This document shows, piece by piece, positions 1 to 5,434 of a stretch of DNA of 11,657 nt. The notes beneath the pieces are model-generated. The model ran no database searches. It was not told the origin of the DNA and saw nothing but the letters and a program-made list of their open reading frames with translations. The stretch comes from an uncultured bacterium (GTDB taxonomy: Bacteria; Actinomycetota; Aquicultoria; SKW223; CALKMS01). The stretch is from positions 1-11,657 of the forward strand of contig CALKMS010000096.1 of the NCBI GenBank assembly GCA_938091145.1, read 5' to 3'. Position 1 is the first letter of the stretch. Each line of letters opens with the position of its first letter. The translations under genes and the position numbers were made by a program.

Positions 1-913
1 CTTTTTTTACTACGCTCTCAAAAACCTGAACTAATTCGGAAGGATTGAGTTCTTCTAGGGCTCGGACTACCGGTCTAATTTTTTCATCAATAATGTCTTT
101 ACCAATAAGGAAAGCCTTTATTTCGTCATCAAGAGCAAGAATTGCTTCGCCGACGCTCCGAAAATAAATGCTCTGGCGCTCACCTTGCTCGCCAGAGATT
201 ATTTCCGAAATTCTCTTAAGTGTCTCCAGCAGACGATTCAAATATTCTTCTTTTTTTGGTTCCTTCAGCCCAGCCATCCTTCTGCCCAAACCTTTGAAAA
301 ACTCTGCCAGCTTCAGTGGATCGTTAAGGAAACGAAAAAGAATTTTTTGCTCACCAACAGAAAGTTTCTCTTTCCCTAAAAGCCCCTGATAAAAAGCTGT
401 CTCGCTGGAACTTAAAGTTTCTTCAGCAACACCTTTAACTTCAACCATCTTTATCGTTCCCTCTTTGACGGTGATTGAACTTACACCACAAGCCCAAAGC
501 AAAGAATCGAAACCGCCCTGTATCCGAATTGAATCAACGTCCATGTTAAGAAGGTTAATAAAATCATTCAACTCCTGAAGTGTTAAACCTGCATAAAAAG
601 TAAATCTCAAAACTGATTTAGCACGAAGCTCAATTGCCAGCTCTTTTAAATCCTTAGATTCGGGGCTAACAACTTTTCCACAATAAACAAAGCCCTCCCT
701 AGTTGGAAGCAAAGGCAATTCGCCTTCCGCCGTCAAAAACTCATCCAAAAGGGAAAACAAGCGATTTATCGCCTGAAGAGGTAACGGATTACCAGCAGGA
801 TAAAGGCGAGAAAGCTTAATGCTTTTTAAAAAATTCTTTAAAATGTTCTCTATTGCCCGCTCAAGTGTCTTTTCAAACTCCCTGTCCTCTGACGGGCTGA
901 AATCTTCTTTCAA
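1..913 (-). CDS. Signalling-type helical protein with the domain shared with the GGDEF/ATPase protein (3' end off the window)
   Basis: Open for 304 codons from a TTG start to the window edge, so the C terminus is missing. The start is set by AGGAG at 919-923, five bases upstream, and by a promoter at 952-980. The protein begins LKEDFSPSEDREF. Residues about 17-160 form an alpha/beta domain with the landmarks SIKLSRLYPAGNPL (31-44), a Gly-containing turn near 79, FTFYAGLTLQEL (104-115) and a final strand GVSSITVKEGTI (143-154). The same order (NIQLYPAGSSL, INGE, SLSFYPEVGVEDL, GIIINEKVYV) appears in the 6603-10454 protein, so the two are paralogous there. Residues about 170-304 look all-helical and repeat-like (LSVGEQKILFRFLNDP; AILALDDEIKAFL), resembling HEAT-repeat proteins. 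I see no enzyme motif, signal peptide or membrane segment. The function is unknown; a scaffold or signalling partner of the GGDEF protein is an inference. Confidence 0.8.
   Translation of the reverse strand, partial: MKEDFSPSEDREFEKTLERAIENILKNFLKSIKLSRLYPAGNPLPLQAINRLFSLLDEFLTAEGELPLLPTREGFVYCGKVVSPESKDLKELAIELRAKSVLRFTFYAGLTLQELNDFINLLNMDVDSIRIQGGFDSLLWACGVSSITVKEGTIKMVEVKGVAEETLSSSETAFYQGLLGKEKLSVGEQKILFRFLNDPLKLAEFFKGLGRRMAGLKEPKKEEYLNRLLETLKRISEIISGEQGERQSIYFRSVGEAILALDDEIKAFLIGKDIIDEKIRPVVRALEELNPSELVQVFESVVKK
434..865 (-). other. Shared alpha/beta domain, copy 1
   Basis: Residues about 17-160 of the 1-913 protein. The copy shares the ordered landmarks LYPAGN/LYPAGS, a central Gly-containing turn, F-Y-x-G/E-hydrophobic followed by EL/DL, and a closing strand GVSSITV/GIIINEK with 8424-8861. 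Spacing between landmarks is similar, so this is domain homology, not chance motif overlap. Confidence 0.7.
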
Positions 914-918
914 ATTAA

Positions 919-923
919 CTCCT
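919..923 (-). promoter_or_regulatory. Shine-Dalgarno AGGAG fixing a TTG start
   Basis: Read on the minus strand, AGGAG is followed by TTAAT and then TTG AAA GAA GAT. No ATG or GTG is better placed, and the frame stays open from here to the window edge. This decides the start of the 1-913 gene. Confidence 0.7.
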
Positions 924-929
924 AAAAAA

Positions 930-959
930 TTTACTGCCAGGTGGCATTACCATTATAAT
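930..959 (+). promoter_or_regulatory. Possible divergent promoter for the tRNA-editing gene
   Basis: A perfect TATAAT at 954-959 is preceded, with an 18-bp spacer, by TTTACT (930-935, four of six matches to TTGACA). The start would be near 966, giving a leader of about 20 nt before the ATG at 986. This leader has no clear Shine-Dalgarno. The -10 overlaps the minus-strand promoter, so the two could not be occupied at once. Confidence 0.35.
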
Positions 960-980
960 TTTCTAAAAAAACAATGTAAA
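952..980 (-). promoter_or_regulatory. Sigma-70-type promoter for the 1-913 gene
   Basis: On the minus strand, TTTACA (975-980, five of six matches to TTGACA) and TATAAT (952-957, perfect) are separated by 17 bp. Transcription would begin near 945, about 30 nt before the TTG start. The -10 sits in an ATTATAAT palindrome (952-959), so the plus strand also has TATAAT at 954-959, facing the editing-domain gene. Confidence 0.65.
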
Positions 981-985
981 CCAAG

Positions 986-1408
986 ATGAGATACTTGGGC
1001 TGGCATCTCGAAAAATTTCGCTCTGAAGTAACAGAGAAAAGCCGTTCGCCTCTAAAGGAAGAAAATCCGCAGAAAACGGTAGAAGCAGAGAACACTCTCC
1101 TCATCTTTGCTTCAGTAGAAAAAGAAGACGAAGGACGAGAAGAAGAAGTCATCAACAAAGCAATTCAAAACATTGTTGAGCATGCAAAAATAATTGGGGT
1201 CAAAAACATTGTCCTTCATTCATTTGCTCATCTTTTCGGCCAACCTTCATCTCCTGAAATAGCCTTAAAAGTATTGAAAGAGATAGAAGGCAGGCTTAAT
1301 GAGATGGGTTTTGAAGTTAAAAGGACACCTTTTGGCTGGTTTAATACTCTAGAAATTAAAGCGAAGGGACACCCTTTATCGAGAATAGCCCGCGAAATAA
1401 GGTTTTAA
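986..1408 (+). CDS. Stand-alone archaeal-type threonyl-tRNA synthetase editing domain (tRNA-Thr deacylase-like)
   Basis: A 140-residue protein made up only of the domain that archaeal ThrRS carries at its N terminus, which has a D-aminoacyl-tRNA deacylase-like fold and removes Ser mischarged on tRNA-Thr. Matching landmarks in order are TLLIFASVEKEDE (37-49), an acidic helix EEEVINKAIQNIVEHA, VLHSFAHLFG (76-85, family PFAHL), a helix LKVLKEIEGRLNEMGFEV, and RTPFGWFNTLEIKAKGHPL (113-131) with the family's PFG and KGHPL signatures. Catalytic Lys and His candidates lie in these segments. No class II synthetase core or anticodon-binding domain follows, since TAA comes right after the editing domain, so it would act in trans, as in some archaea whose ThrRS is split. 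It converges on the selenoprotein gene with 5 bp between the stops. Family assignment is strong; activity in this bacterium is inferred. No good ribosome binding site precedes the ATG. Confidence 0.88.
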   Translation: MRYLGWHLEKFRSEVTEKSRSPLKEENPQKTVEAENTLLIFASVEKEDEGREEEVINKAIQNIVEHAKIIGVKNIVLHSFAHLFGQPSSPEIALKVLKEIEGRLNEMGFEVKRTPFGWFNTLEIKAKGHPLSRIAREIRF

Positions 1409-1413
1409 TAAAT

Positions 1414-1662
1414 TTAAGACTTTTTCAAATCTTTGATTATCTTTAGCATTTTTTCGCGATCAAAACCAACTACTATTTCGCCACCAAAATCAGTAACTGG
1501 AACCACTAAAGCTCCAGCCTTTTGAATCATTTCTTCGCGGGCAAGAACATCCACTGAGACATCGGCTTCCTCAAAATCTACATTTTGTTCTCGAAGGAAC
1601 TCCTTCACCATCACACAATAAGGTCAGGTTGGTGTAGTGTAAACTTTAACTTTTGTTTCCAT
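1414..1662 (-). CDS. Glutaredoxin-like selenoprotein with a UPYC active site (in-frame TGA)
   Basis: The gene begins at ATG (1660-1662) behind a perfect AAGGAGG and reads METKVKVYTTPT, then TGA (1624-1626), then PYCVMVKEFLREQ to a TAA. The 82-residue product has the beta-alpha-beta glutaredoxin layout. The redox site T-P-T-U-P-Y-C has Sec13 where relatives have the first Cys of CPYC, with the resolving Cys at 16. VVPVTDFGGEIVVGFDREK supplies the cis-Pro loop and the final strand typical of small YruB/NrdH-like glutaredoxins. The reading frame and similarity continue unbroken across the TGA. Five neighbouring genes stop at TGA, so this is not a reassigned code. A SECIS-like hairpin lies at 1592-1607. 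The likely role is cytoplasmic thiol-disulfide or selenenyl-sulfide reduction; the partner is unknown. A gene finder starting at the later GTG (1614) would lose the active site. The alternative is a nonsense mutation or base error. Confidence 0.85.
1592..1607 (-). promoter_or_regulatory. Bacterial SECIS-like hairpin inside the seleno-glutaredoxin gene
   Basis: In the mRNA, GAAGG (1606-1602) pairs with CCUUC (1597-1593) around a four-base AGUU loop, with a U-G wobble pair at the base (1607/1592). Twenty-two nucleotides separate the UGA from the loop, inside the 16-37 nt range described for bacterial SECIS elements. A G lies in the first two loop bases, as that consensus asks. The apical GU also recalls the loop of E. 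coli fdhF. The stem is short, so support comes from position and loop together. Confidence 0.65.
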
Positions 1663-1666
1663 CTTT

Positions 1667-1673
1667 CCTCCTT
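1667..1673 (-). promoter_or_regulatory. Perfect Shine-Dalgarno AAGGAGG for the selenoprotein
   Basis: AAGGAGG followed by AAAG and ATG on the minus strand is the strongest ribosome binding site in the window. It fixes the start upstream of the in-frame TGA, which supports the TGA lying inside a translated gene. Confidence 0.8.
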
Positions 1674-1699
1674 TTAAACCCAAGTTTTGAAACTCCTAA

Positions 1700-1717
1700 A
1701 ATACCTCAAGAGGTATT
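1700..1717. repeat. 18-bp perfect palindrome, likely operator, at the selenoprotein transcription start
   Basis: AATACCTC-AA-GAGGTATT is an 8+8 bp inverted repeat around two central bases. It begins about 10 bp past the -10 box at 1727-1732, so it covers roughly +3 to +20 of the predicted transcript, a usual place for a repressor to bind. The ATACC...GGTAT ends loosely resemble CsoR-type sites, but the regulator cannot be named. As RNA it could fold into a 7-bp hairpin with a four-base loop. The run of Ts after it is short, so a terminator is less likely. Confidence 0.6.
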
Positions 1718-1726
1718 AGAAAGTTC

Positions 1727-1754
1727 ATTATAACTCACTTCCTTCAAAAAACAA
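1727..1754 (-). promoter_or_regulatory. Promoter for the seleno-glutaredoxin gene
   Basis: On the minus strand a perfect TATAAT (1727-1732) follows TTGTTT (1749-1754) with a 16-bp spacer; TTTGTT with 17 bp is an equal reading. The -35 is weak. The predicted start near 1720 leaves a leader of about 58 nt containing the palindrome. This makes the selenoprotein a separate transcription unit from the deoB operon just upstream. Confidence 0.5.
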
Positions 1755-1772
1755 AAATGCCTCACTGGGGCA
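1746..1772 (-). terminator. Possible weak intrinsic terminator of the deoB operon
   Basis: On the minus strand a four-base-pair stem, TGCC (1769-1772) with GGCA (1758-1761), encloses a seven-base loop containing the deoB TGA stop and is followed by TTTTTGTTTTTT (1746-1757). The T tract is good but the stem is short, so read-through into the selenoprotein gene is possible. Confidence 0.35.
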
Positions 1773-2931
1773 AGAGAGAAGCAAAGCTTTCTCCTGGAAT
1801 AAAAGCATCGTCGATGCCGAGCCATTCAGCCACCGTCTTTCCGACATCAGTAAAGCTTTTCCGAACCCCGAGGTTCAATCCCCTCCCCACTCGCCCAGTT
1901 AGAGCCAGTAGGGGAACAAACTCCCGTGAATGGTCAGTTGAAGGAGTGGTAGGATCACAACCATGGTCGGCCGTAAAAATCAAAAGGTCTTTTTCTTCCA
2001 AAGCCTCAATTATCAGAGGAATCCGCTTATCCAACGCTTCCAAGCCCCGAGCCATCCCCCAAGCGTCATTGCGATGACCCCAGAGCATATCAAAATCAAC
2101 CAGATTAGCAAAGAAAATTCCATTCCTGGCCATTGAGAGAGTAGCTGACAACTTATCAAGAATCTCTTCATTGCTTTTTGCAGGAATAATTTCGCTAATA
2201 CCTTCTCCCGCAAATATCTCTCCAACTTTTCCCAAAGCATAAACTTTCAAACCCCGCAAAACAGCTCTATCCAAAACTGTTTTGACTGGCGGCTTGAGAG
2301 AAAAATCTTTTCGATCAGGAGTCCTTTTGAATCTTCCAGGTTGGCCGAGAAAGGGGCGGGCAATTACTCTTCCAACTGCATGTTTTCCTCTCAAAACCTG
2401 CCGAGCAACTTCACAAATAGAATAAAGTTCATCAAGAGGTATGACTTCAAGATGAGCTGCTACTTGAAAGACGCTATCAGCCGAAGTATACACAATCGGA
2501 CAGCCGGTTTTTAAATGCAAGGGCCCAAGCTCCTCAATAATTTCGGTTCCTGACGCTGGCTTATTACCAATAATTTTCCGGCCAATTTTCCTTTCAATTT
2601 CAGAAATTATTTCTGGCGGGAAACCTTGAGGATAGGTGGGGAAAGGATTTGACAATATGACACCCATAAGTTCCCAATGACCAGTAGTAGTATCCTTGCC
2701 AGCTGATTTTTCAGCCATTTTTCCGTAGGAAGCCAATGGATTTTGAGAAGGGGGTACACCTTTAACTGGAACAATATTTCCAAGGCCAAGCCTCTGAAAG
2801 TTAGGCAGATTTAATCCCCCAACCGCTTTTGCCGTATGAACTAAAGTGTTGCTTCCCTCATCTTTAAATTTATAAGCATCTGGAAGCTCGCCAACGCCCA
2901 ATCCATCAAGGACAATTATAATTGCTCTCAG
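1762..2931 (-). CDS. deoB: Phosphopentomutase
   Basis: DeoB interconverts (deoxy)ribose 1-phosphate and 5-phosphate in nucleoside salvage, in the cytoplasm with two metal ions. The alkaline-phosphatase-superfamily landmarks are all present: IIIVLDGLGVGELPDA (4-19) with metal ligand D9, GSNTL (26-30), AGKDTTTGHWELMG (77-90) with the phosphorylatable Thr, NLVDFDMLWGHRNDAWG (276-292), FTADHGCDPTTPSTDHSRE (319-337) with Asp-His and His ligands, and GESFASLL at the end. Length is 389 residues, as usual for the family. The first in-frame TTG (2899-2901) lies inside the conserved metal-binding strand and cannot be the start. The only suitable codon upstream is CTG (2929-2931), behind AAGGGGG, overlapping the xerD stop as CTGA. 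A TAA closes the frame a few codons further up. It is the last gene of the five-gene run, beside a Nudix ADP-ribose hydrolase whose ribose 5-phosphate product it shares. Confidence 0.93.
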   Translation of the reverse strand: MRAIIIVLDGLGVGELPDAYKFKDEGSNTLVHTAKAVGGLNLPNFQRLGLGNIVPVKGVPPSQNPLASYGKMAEKSAGKDTTTGHWELMGVILSNPFPTYPQGFPPEIISEIERKIGRKIIGNKPASGTEIIEELGPLHLKTGCPIVYTSADSVFQVAAHLEVIPLDELYSICEVARQVLRGKHAVGRVIARPFLGQPGRFKRTPDRKDFSLKPPVKTVLDRAVLRGLKVYALGKVGEIFAGEGISEIIPAKSNEEILDKLSATLSMARNGIFFANLVDFDMLWGHRNDAWGMARGLEALDKRIPLIIEALEEKDLLIFTADHGCDPTTPSTDHSREFVPLLALTGRVGRGLNLGVRKSFTDVGKTVAEWLGIDDAFIPGESFASLLPQ

Positions 2932-3824
2932 CTTTCCCCCTTTTTAAGTCTCTTCCGAGGATGAGCTTCGTCAAACACTTTTTTTAAATAAGGTCGGGCT
3001 ATATGAGTATAAATTTCAGTGGTGGATATATCAGAATGACCAAGCATCTCTTGAACCGATTTTAAATCGGCACCACCCTCAATCAAGTGGGTTGCAAAAG
3101 AGTGGCGAAGAGTGTGAGGTGACAATCTTAAGCCGGCTTTCCAACCAATCTCTTTAATAACTTTCCAAGCGCCCTGACGGGTCAAGCGGCTTCCCCGCGC
3201 ATTCAAAAAAAGAGCCTTACTTGCTTTTTTATCAAATTTTTGCCTTTCTTTTTCCAAATAATCACGCAAAGCGCGCACAGCCATCTTCCCTAAAGGAACA
3301 ACCCTCTCTTTTTTCCCCTTTCCAAAAACTCTCAGTAATTCATTCTCAAAATCAATCTGACCCAAATTTAAATTTACGAGCTCAGAAATGCGAATGCCAG
3401 AACCGTACAAAAGCTCCAAAATAGCACGGTTCCGATAATAATGAGCAGAACTTGTGTCAACGCTCTCGATCAATCTAGCAACTTCTTCTACTGAAAGAAC
3501 TGAAGGTAATGAAGGTGAAAGTTTGGGATAAAAAATTTTTTTCTTTATCGAAAAAGCCTTGCCCTCTCGCTCTAAAAAATTAAAAAAACTTCGGAAAGCA
3601 GCAACTCGACGAGCAATCGTTCGCGGTTTCAGGCCTTTTTTGCTCAGATAAGCAACATAAGAAGAAAAAACCGACAACACATTGTTTTCCGTCTTTTTTT
3701 GCTTTTTAAAATACTTCAGAAAGTCCAGTAAATCTCGACGATAGCTCTCGACGGTGTTAAGAGAGTAGTTTTTTTCTAGGAGTAAGTAATTTAAAAACTC
3801 ACGAACTTCTTTTTCCCAGTTCAT
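2928..3824 (-). CDS. xerD: Tyrosine recombinase XerD-like
   Basis: A site-specific recombinase of 298 residues, the usual XerC/XerD length, expected to resolve chromosome dimers at dif with a partner and FtsK. The N-terminal SAM-like DNA-binding domain (1-90) starts EKEVREFLNYLLLEKNYSLNT. The catalytic domain has R145 (YGSGIRISEL), K169 (VFGKGKKERVVPLG), H237 and R240 (SPHTLRHSFATHL), H263 (LGHSDISTT) and nucleophile Y272 (EIYTHI), so the full R-K-H-R-H-Y set is present. The start is ATG at 3822-3824; a TTG one codon earlier is also possible and neither has a strong ribosome binding site. Its 5' end overlaps the Nudix gene by 26 bp and its TGA overlaps the deoB start. No phage genes or att repeats surround it, and location in a housekeeping operon favours a Xer role. 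XerC versus XerD cannot be settled by eye. Confidence 0.9.
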   Translation of the reverse strand: MNWEKEVREFLNYLLLEKNYSLNTVESYRRDLLDFLKYFKKQKKTENNVLSVFSSYVAYLSKKGLKPRTIARRVAAFRSFFNFLEREGKAFSIKKKIFYPKLSPSLPSVLSVEEVARLIESVDTSSAHYYRNRAILELLYGSGIRISELVNLNLGQIDFENELLRVFGKGKKERVVPLGKMAVRALRDYLEKERQKFDKKASKALFLNARGSRLTRQGAWKVIKEIGWKAGLRLSPHTLRHSFATHLIEGGADLKSVQEMLGHSDISTTEIYTHIARPYLKKVFDEAHPRKRLKKGES

Positions 3825-4365
3825 CAAAATCTGCTTTTTCTTTCAAGAGGTAAATTAAGACTAAGCCCAATCCTGTCTTAGCATCAACAATTTTGCCTTT
3901 TAAAAAAAGATCAACTGCCTCGCTTAAAGACAGCTTAATCACTTCACTTACTTCTTCTTTATCAATATTTAGCTCTACCTTGCTCAAACCGGTTGCTAGA
4001 AATAGATGAAGCAATTCATCAGAGTATCCAGGAGTAGTGTAAAAAGTAGCAATCTTTAAAAAACTTTTGGCGCGGTAGCCAGTTTCCTCTAAAAGCTCGC
4101 GCTTAGCACAAGCTAGAGGCGACTCACCTTTTTCAACAAGACCAGCTGGTATTTCTAGAATTTCTTTTTTAACCGGGTAGCGAAACTGTTTAACTAAAAC
4201 CACTCTATGATCGCTTTCCACTGGAACTATGGCTGATACTTCCTTATGGTTTCTTAAAACTTCGCGATAAATCTTTTGTTTTCCTTCAATTTCAAGCCAA
4301 TCGCAAAAAACATCAAAGATGTGCCCTGAAAAAACCCGCTTGCTCTGCCAAACTTTAAACTTCAT
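3799..4365 (-). CDS. nudF: Nudix hydrolase, ADP-ribose pyrophosphatase type
   Basis: Predicted to split ADP-ribose to AMP and ribose 5-phosphate. The 188-residue protein has the NudF/YqkG layout: an N-terminal strand region (MKFKVWQSKRVFSGHIFDVF), VVLVKQFRYPVKKEILEIPAG (55-75), and an exact Nudix box G75-x5-E81-x7-R89-E90-x2-E93-E94-x-G96-Y97 that coordinates magnesium. Fifteen residues past the box is P112 in FYTTPGYSDE, a position associated with ADP-ribose rather than nucleotide substrates, and E117 in the following DE pair is a conserved acidic residue. AAAAGG lies a few bases before the ATG. The start overlaps the DUF3866 gene by 11 bp and the end overlaps xerD by 26 bp, so translation is probably coupled. 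Nudix-XerD-DeoB order resembles Firmicutes. The substrate is inferred from the family. Confidence 0.88.
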   Translation of the reverse strand: MKFKVWQSKRVFSGHIFDVFCDWLEIEGKQKIYREVLRNHKEVSAIVPVESDHRVVLVKQFRYPVKKEILEIPAGLVEKGESPLACAKRELLEETGYRAKSFLKIATFYTTPGYSDELLHLFLATGLSKVELNIDKEEVSEVIKLSLSEAVDLFLKGKIVDAKTGLGLVLIYLLKEKADFDELGKRSS

Positions 4366-5434
4366 TTTCGCCTTTTGCTAAATAACAAACGGGCGCCACT
4401 GCGGCCAAGAAAAAAAATGGTTCTTGATAATAAGGGCGCCCCATTGTTGTGGGAGTAAAGGGTAAATTTGAAAAAAGAGATTCAAGAGGTGGACAACGGA
4501 CAAACTCGAACTCAAAATTCTGATCCAGGTTTTGTTTTTTCAGCTGTCTTAAAAGATAAGATTTCTTATCTTCCTCAATTTCAGGCAAAACAATTTTCGT
4601 TTTAAAAAGCAATACACGTTTTAAAACGGTCAAAAAATGGTGACTAAATCCGTAATGGCGCATTCTCCGGTCACTAAATTGAAGACGTGGAAGGAGCAAA
4701 GCCTTCCCTTTTAAAGCGAAAACGATATTGGCAATCTCTCCTTGCTCCAAACCACTGAACCCAAGTTTAGTCTCTGTACCTGTAATCCCTGGGCCCATCA
4801 AAACAACCGCCGCATCAGCTTTTAATCCATGACAAGCTGCTATTAAAGCTGAAGCCACATTAACTGCTTCGTAATCACCTCCAAAAGCTTGTCCAGCTGT
4901 TATAGTCGCTTCCAACAATCCCCGCTGGCGAAAATGGGCAACCGAATAGCTTAAAGAGAGAGGCAAGGCACCACCGTCAGTCATAATATACACAAGTTTC
5001 CGGTCAGGAAAAAAATGTTTATAAGCCATAACAACCGGAGCCAACTGAGAATGTAAGGAGCCGATGAAAACCGGAAATCCTTCAATGGTTTCTTTTTCTT
5101 TCAATATTTCATGATAGGGACTGGCTTTCTCTTCAATACTCAGAAAAGCTGACTGCAAAGGAGTGTATCTCATTTTGACAATATGTCCTTCATTTTTGTT
5201 TACCCAACTATCTCGCTTCAGATTCCAGAGAACAAAATGATATCCTCCGGATCCTAAATTAAGCTCACAAGCTGTAGTGTTAACGATCACTTCATCGCCT
5301 TCCTCAAGTAAACCCACAAATTGAGGGAATGAATAAGCTCTACCTTTTTTTCCTTCTAACTCAACTAAAACTTCTTGAATTCCTGAACGACTTTCCTTAA
5401 TTTCTATAACTTTCGCCTTCTTTAAAAATATCAT
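4355..5434 (-). CDS. DUF3866 family protein
   Basis: A 359-residue protein of the uncharacterised DUF3866 family. Recognised features are the start KAKVIEIKESRSGIQEVLVE, a small beta domain ending NTTACELNLGSGGYHFVLWN (52-71), GHIVKMRYTPLQ (83-94), GSLHSQLAPV (125-134), IMTDGGALPLSLS (150-162), ITAGQAFGGDYEAVNV (178-193), and MGPGITGTETKLGFSGLEQG (213-232), a Gly-rich loop that could bind a phosphate or nucleotide. There is no signal peptide; hydrophobic stretches are short and fit a soluble alpha/beta core. No catalytic role is known to me. It shares ATGA with the upstream M20 peptidase stop and overlaps the Nudix gene by 11 bp. DUF3866 proteins occur beside Nudix/Xer genes in Gram-positive-type bacteria, so a conserved link to this operon is likely, though unexplained. 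Confidence 0.85.
   Translation of the reverse strand: MIFLKKAKVIEIKESRSGIQEVLVELEGKKGRAYSFPQFVGLLEEGDEVIVNTTACELNLGSGGYHFVLWNLKRDSWVNKNEGHIVKMRYTPLQSAFLSIEEKASPYHEILKEKETIEGFPVFIGSLHSQLAPVVMAYKHFFPDRKLVYIMTDGGALPLSLSYSVAHFRQRGLLEATITAGQAFGGDYEAVNVASALIAACHGLKADAAVVLMGPGITGTETKLGFSGLEQGEIANIVFALKGKALLLPRLQFSDRRMRHYGFSHHFLTVLKRVLLFKTKIVLPEIEEDKKSYLLRQLKKQNLDQNFEFEFVRCPPLESLFSNLPFTPTTMGRPYYQEPFFFLAAVAPVCYLAKGENEV

Noticed and set aside
168..389. Two short plus-strand frames rich in Ser and Phe
   Set aside because: They are antisense to the 1-913 coding region, with no ribosome binding site and no family features.
1414..1614. A 66-residue protein starting at GTG 1614
   Set aside because: It would lose the first strand and active site of the glutaredoxin fold, and the strong ribosome binding site lies upstream at 1667-1673.
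1624..1626. TGA read as Trp or Gly by a reassigned genetic code
   Set aside because: The M20 peptidase, Nudix, xerD, deoB and smc genes end at TGA at the expected family C termini, and this TGA falls exactly at a redox Cys position.
1700..1717. Palindrome as an intrinsic terminator for deoB
   Set aside because: The stem is AT-rich, the following T run is only about four, and a promoter lies between deoB and the palindrome. An operator or leader hairpin fits better.
1757..2077. Plus-strand open frame of 106 codons
   Set aside because: It is antisense to the well-supported deoB 3' end and its product has no recognisable domain.
2899..2901. TTG as the deoB start
   Set aside because: It lies inside the conserved VLDGLGVG segment and would remove the metal-binding Asp and first strand.
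2928..3824. XerD-like gene as an integrase marking a mobile element
   Set aside because: Neighbours are housekeeping genes in an overlapping operon; no tRNA target, att repeats, phage or transfer genes are seen.
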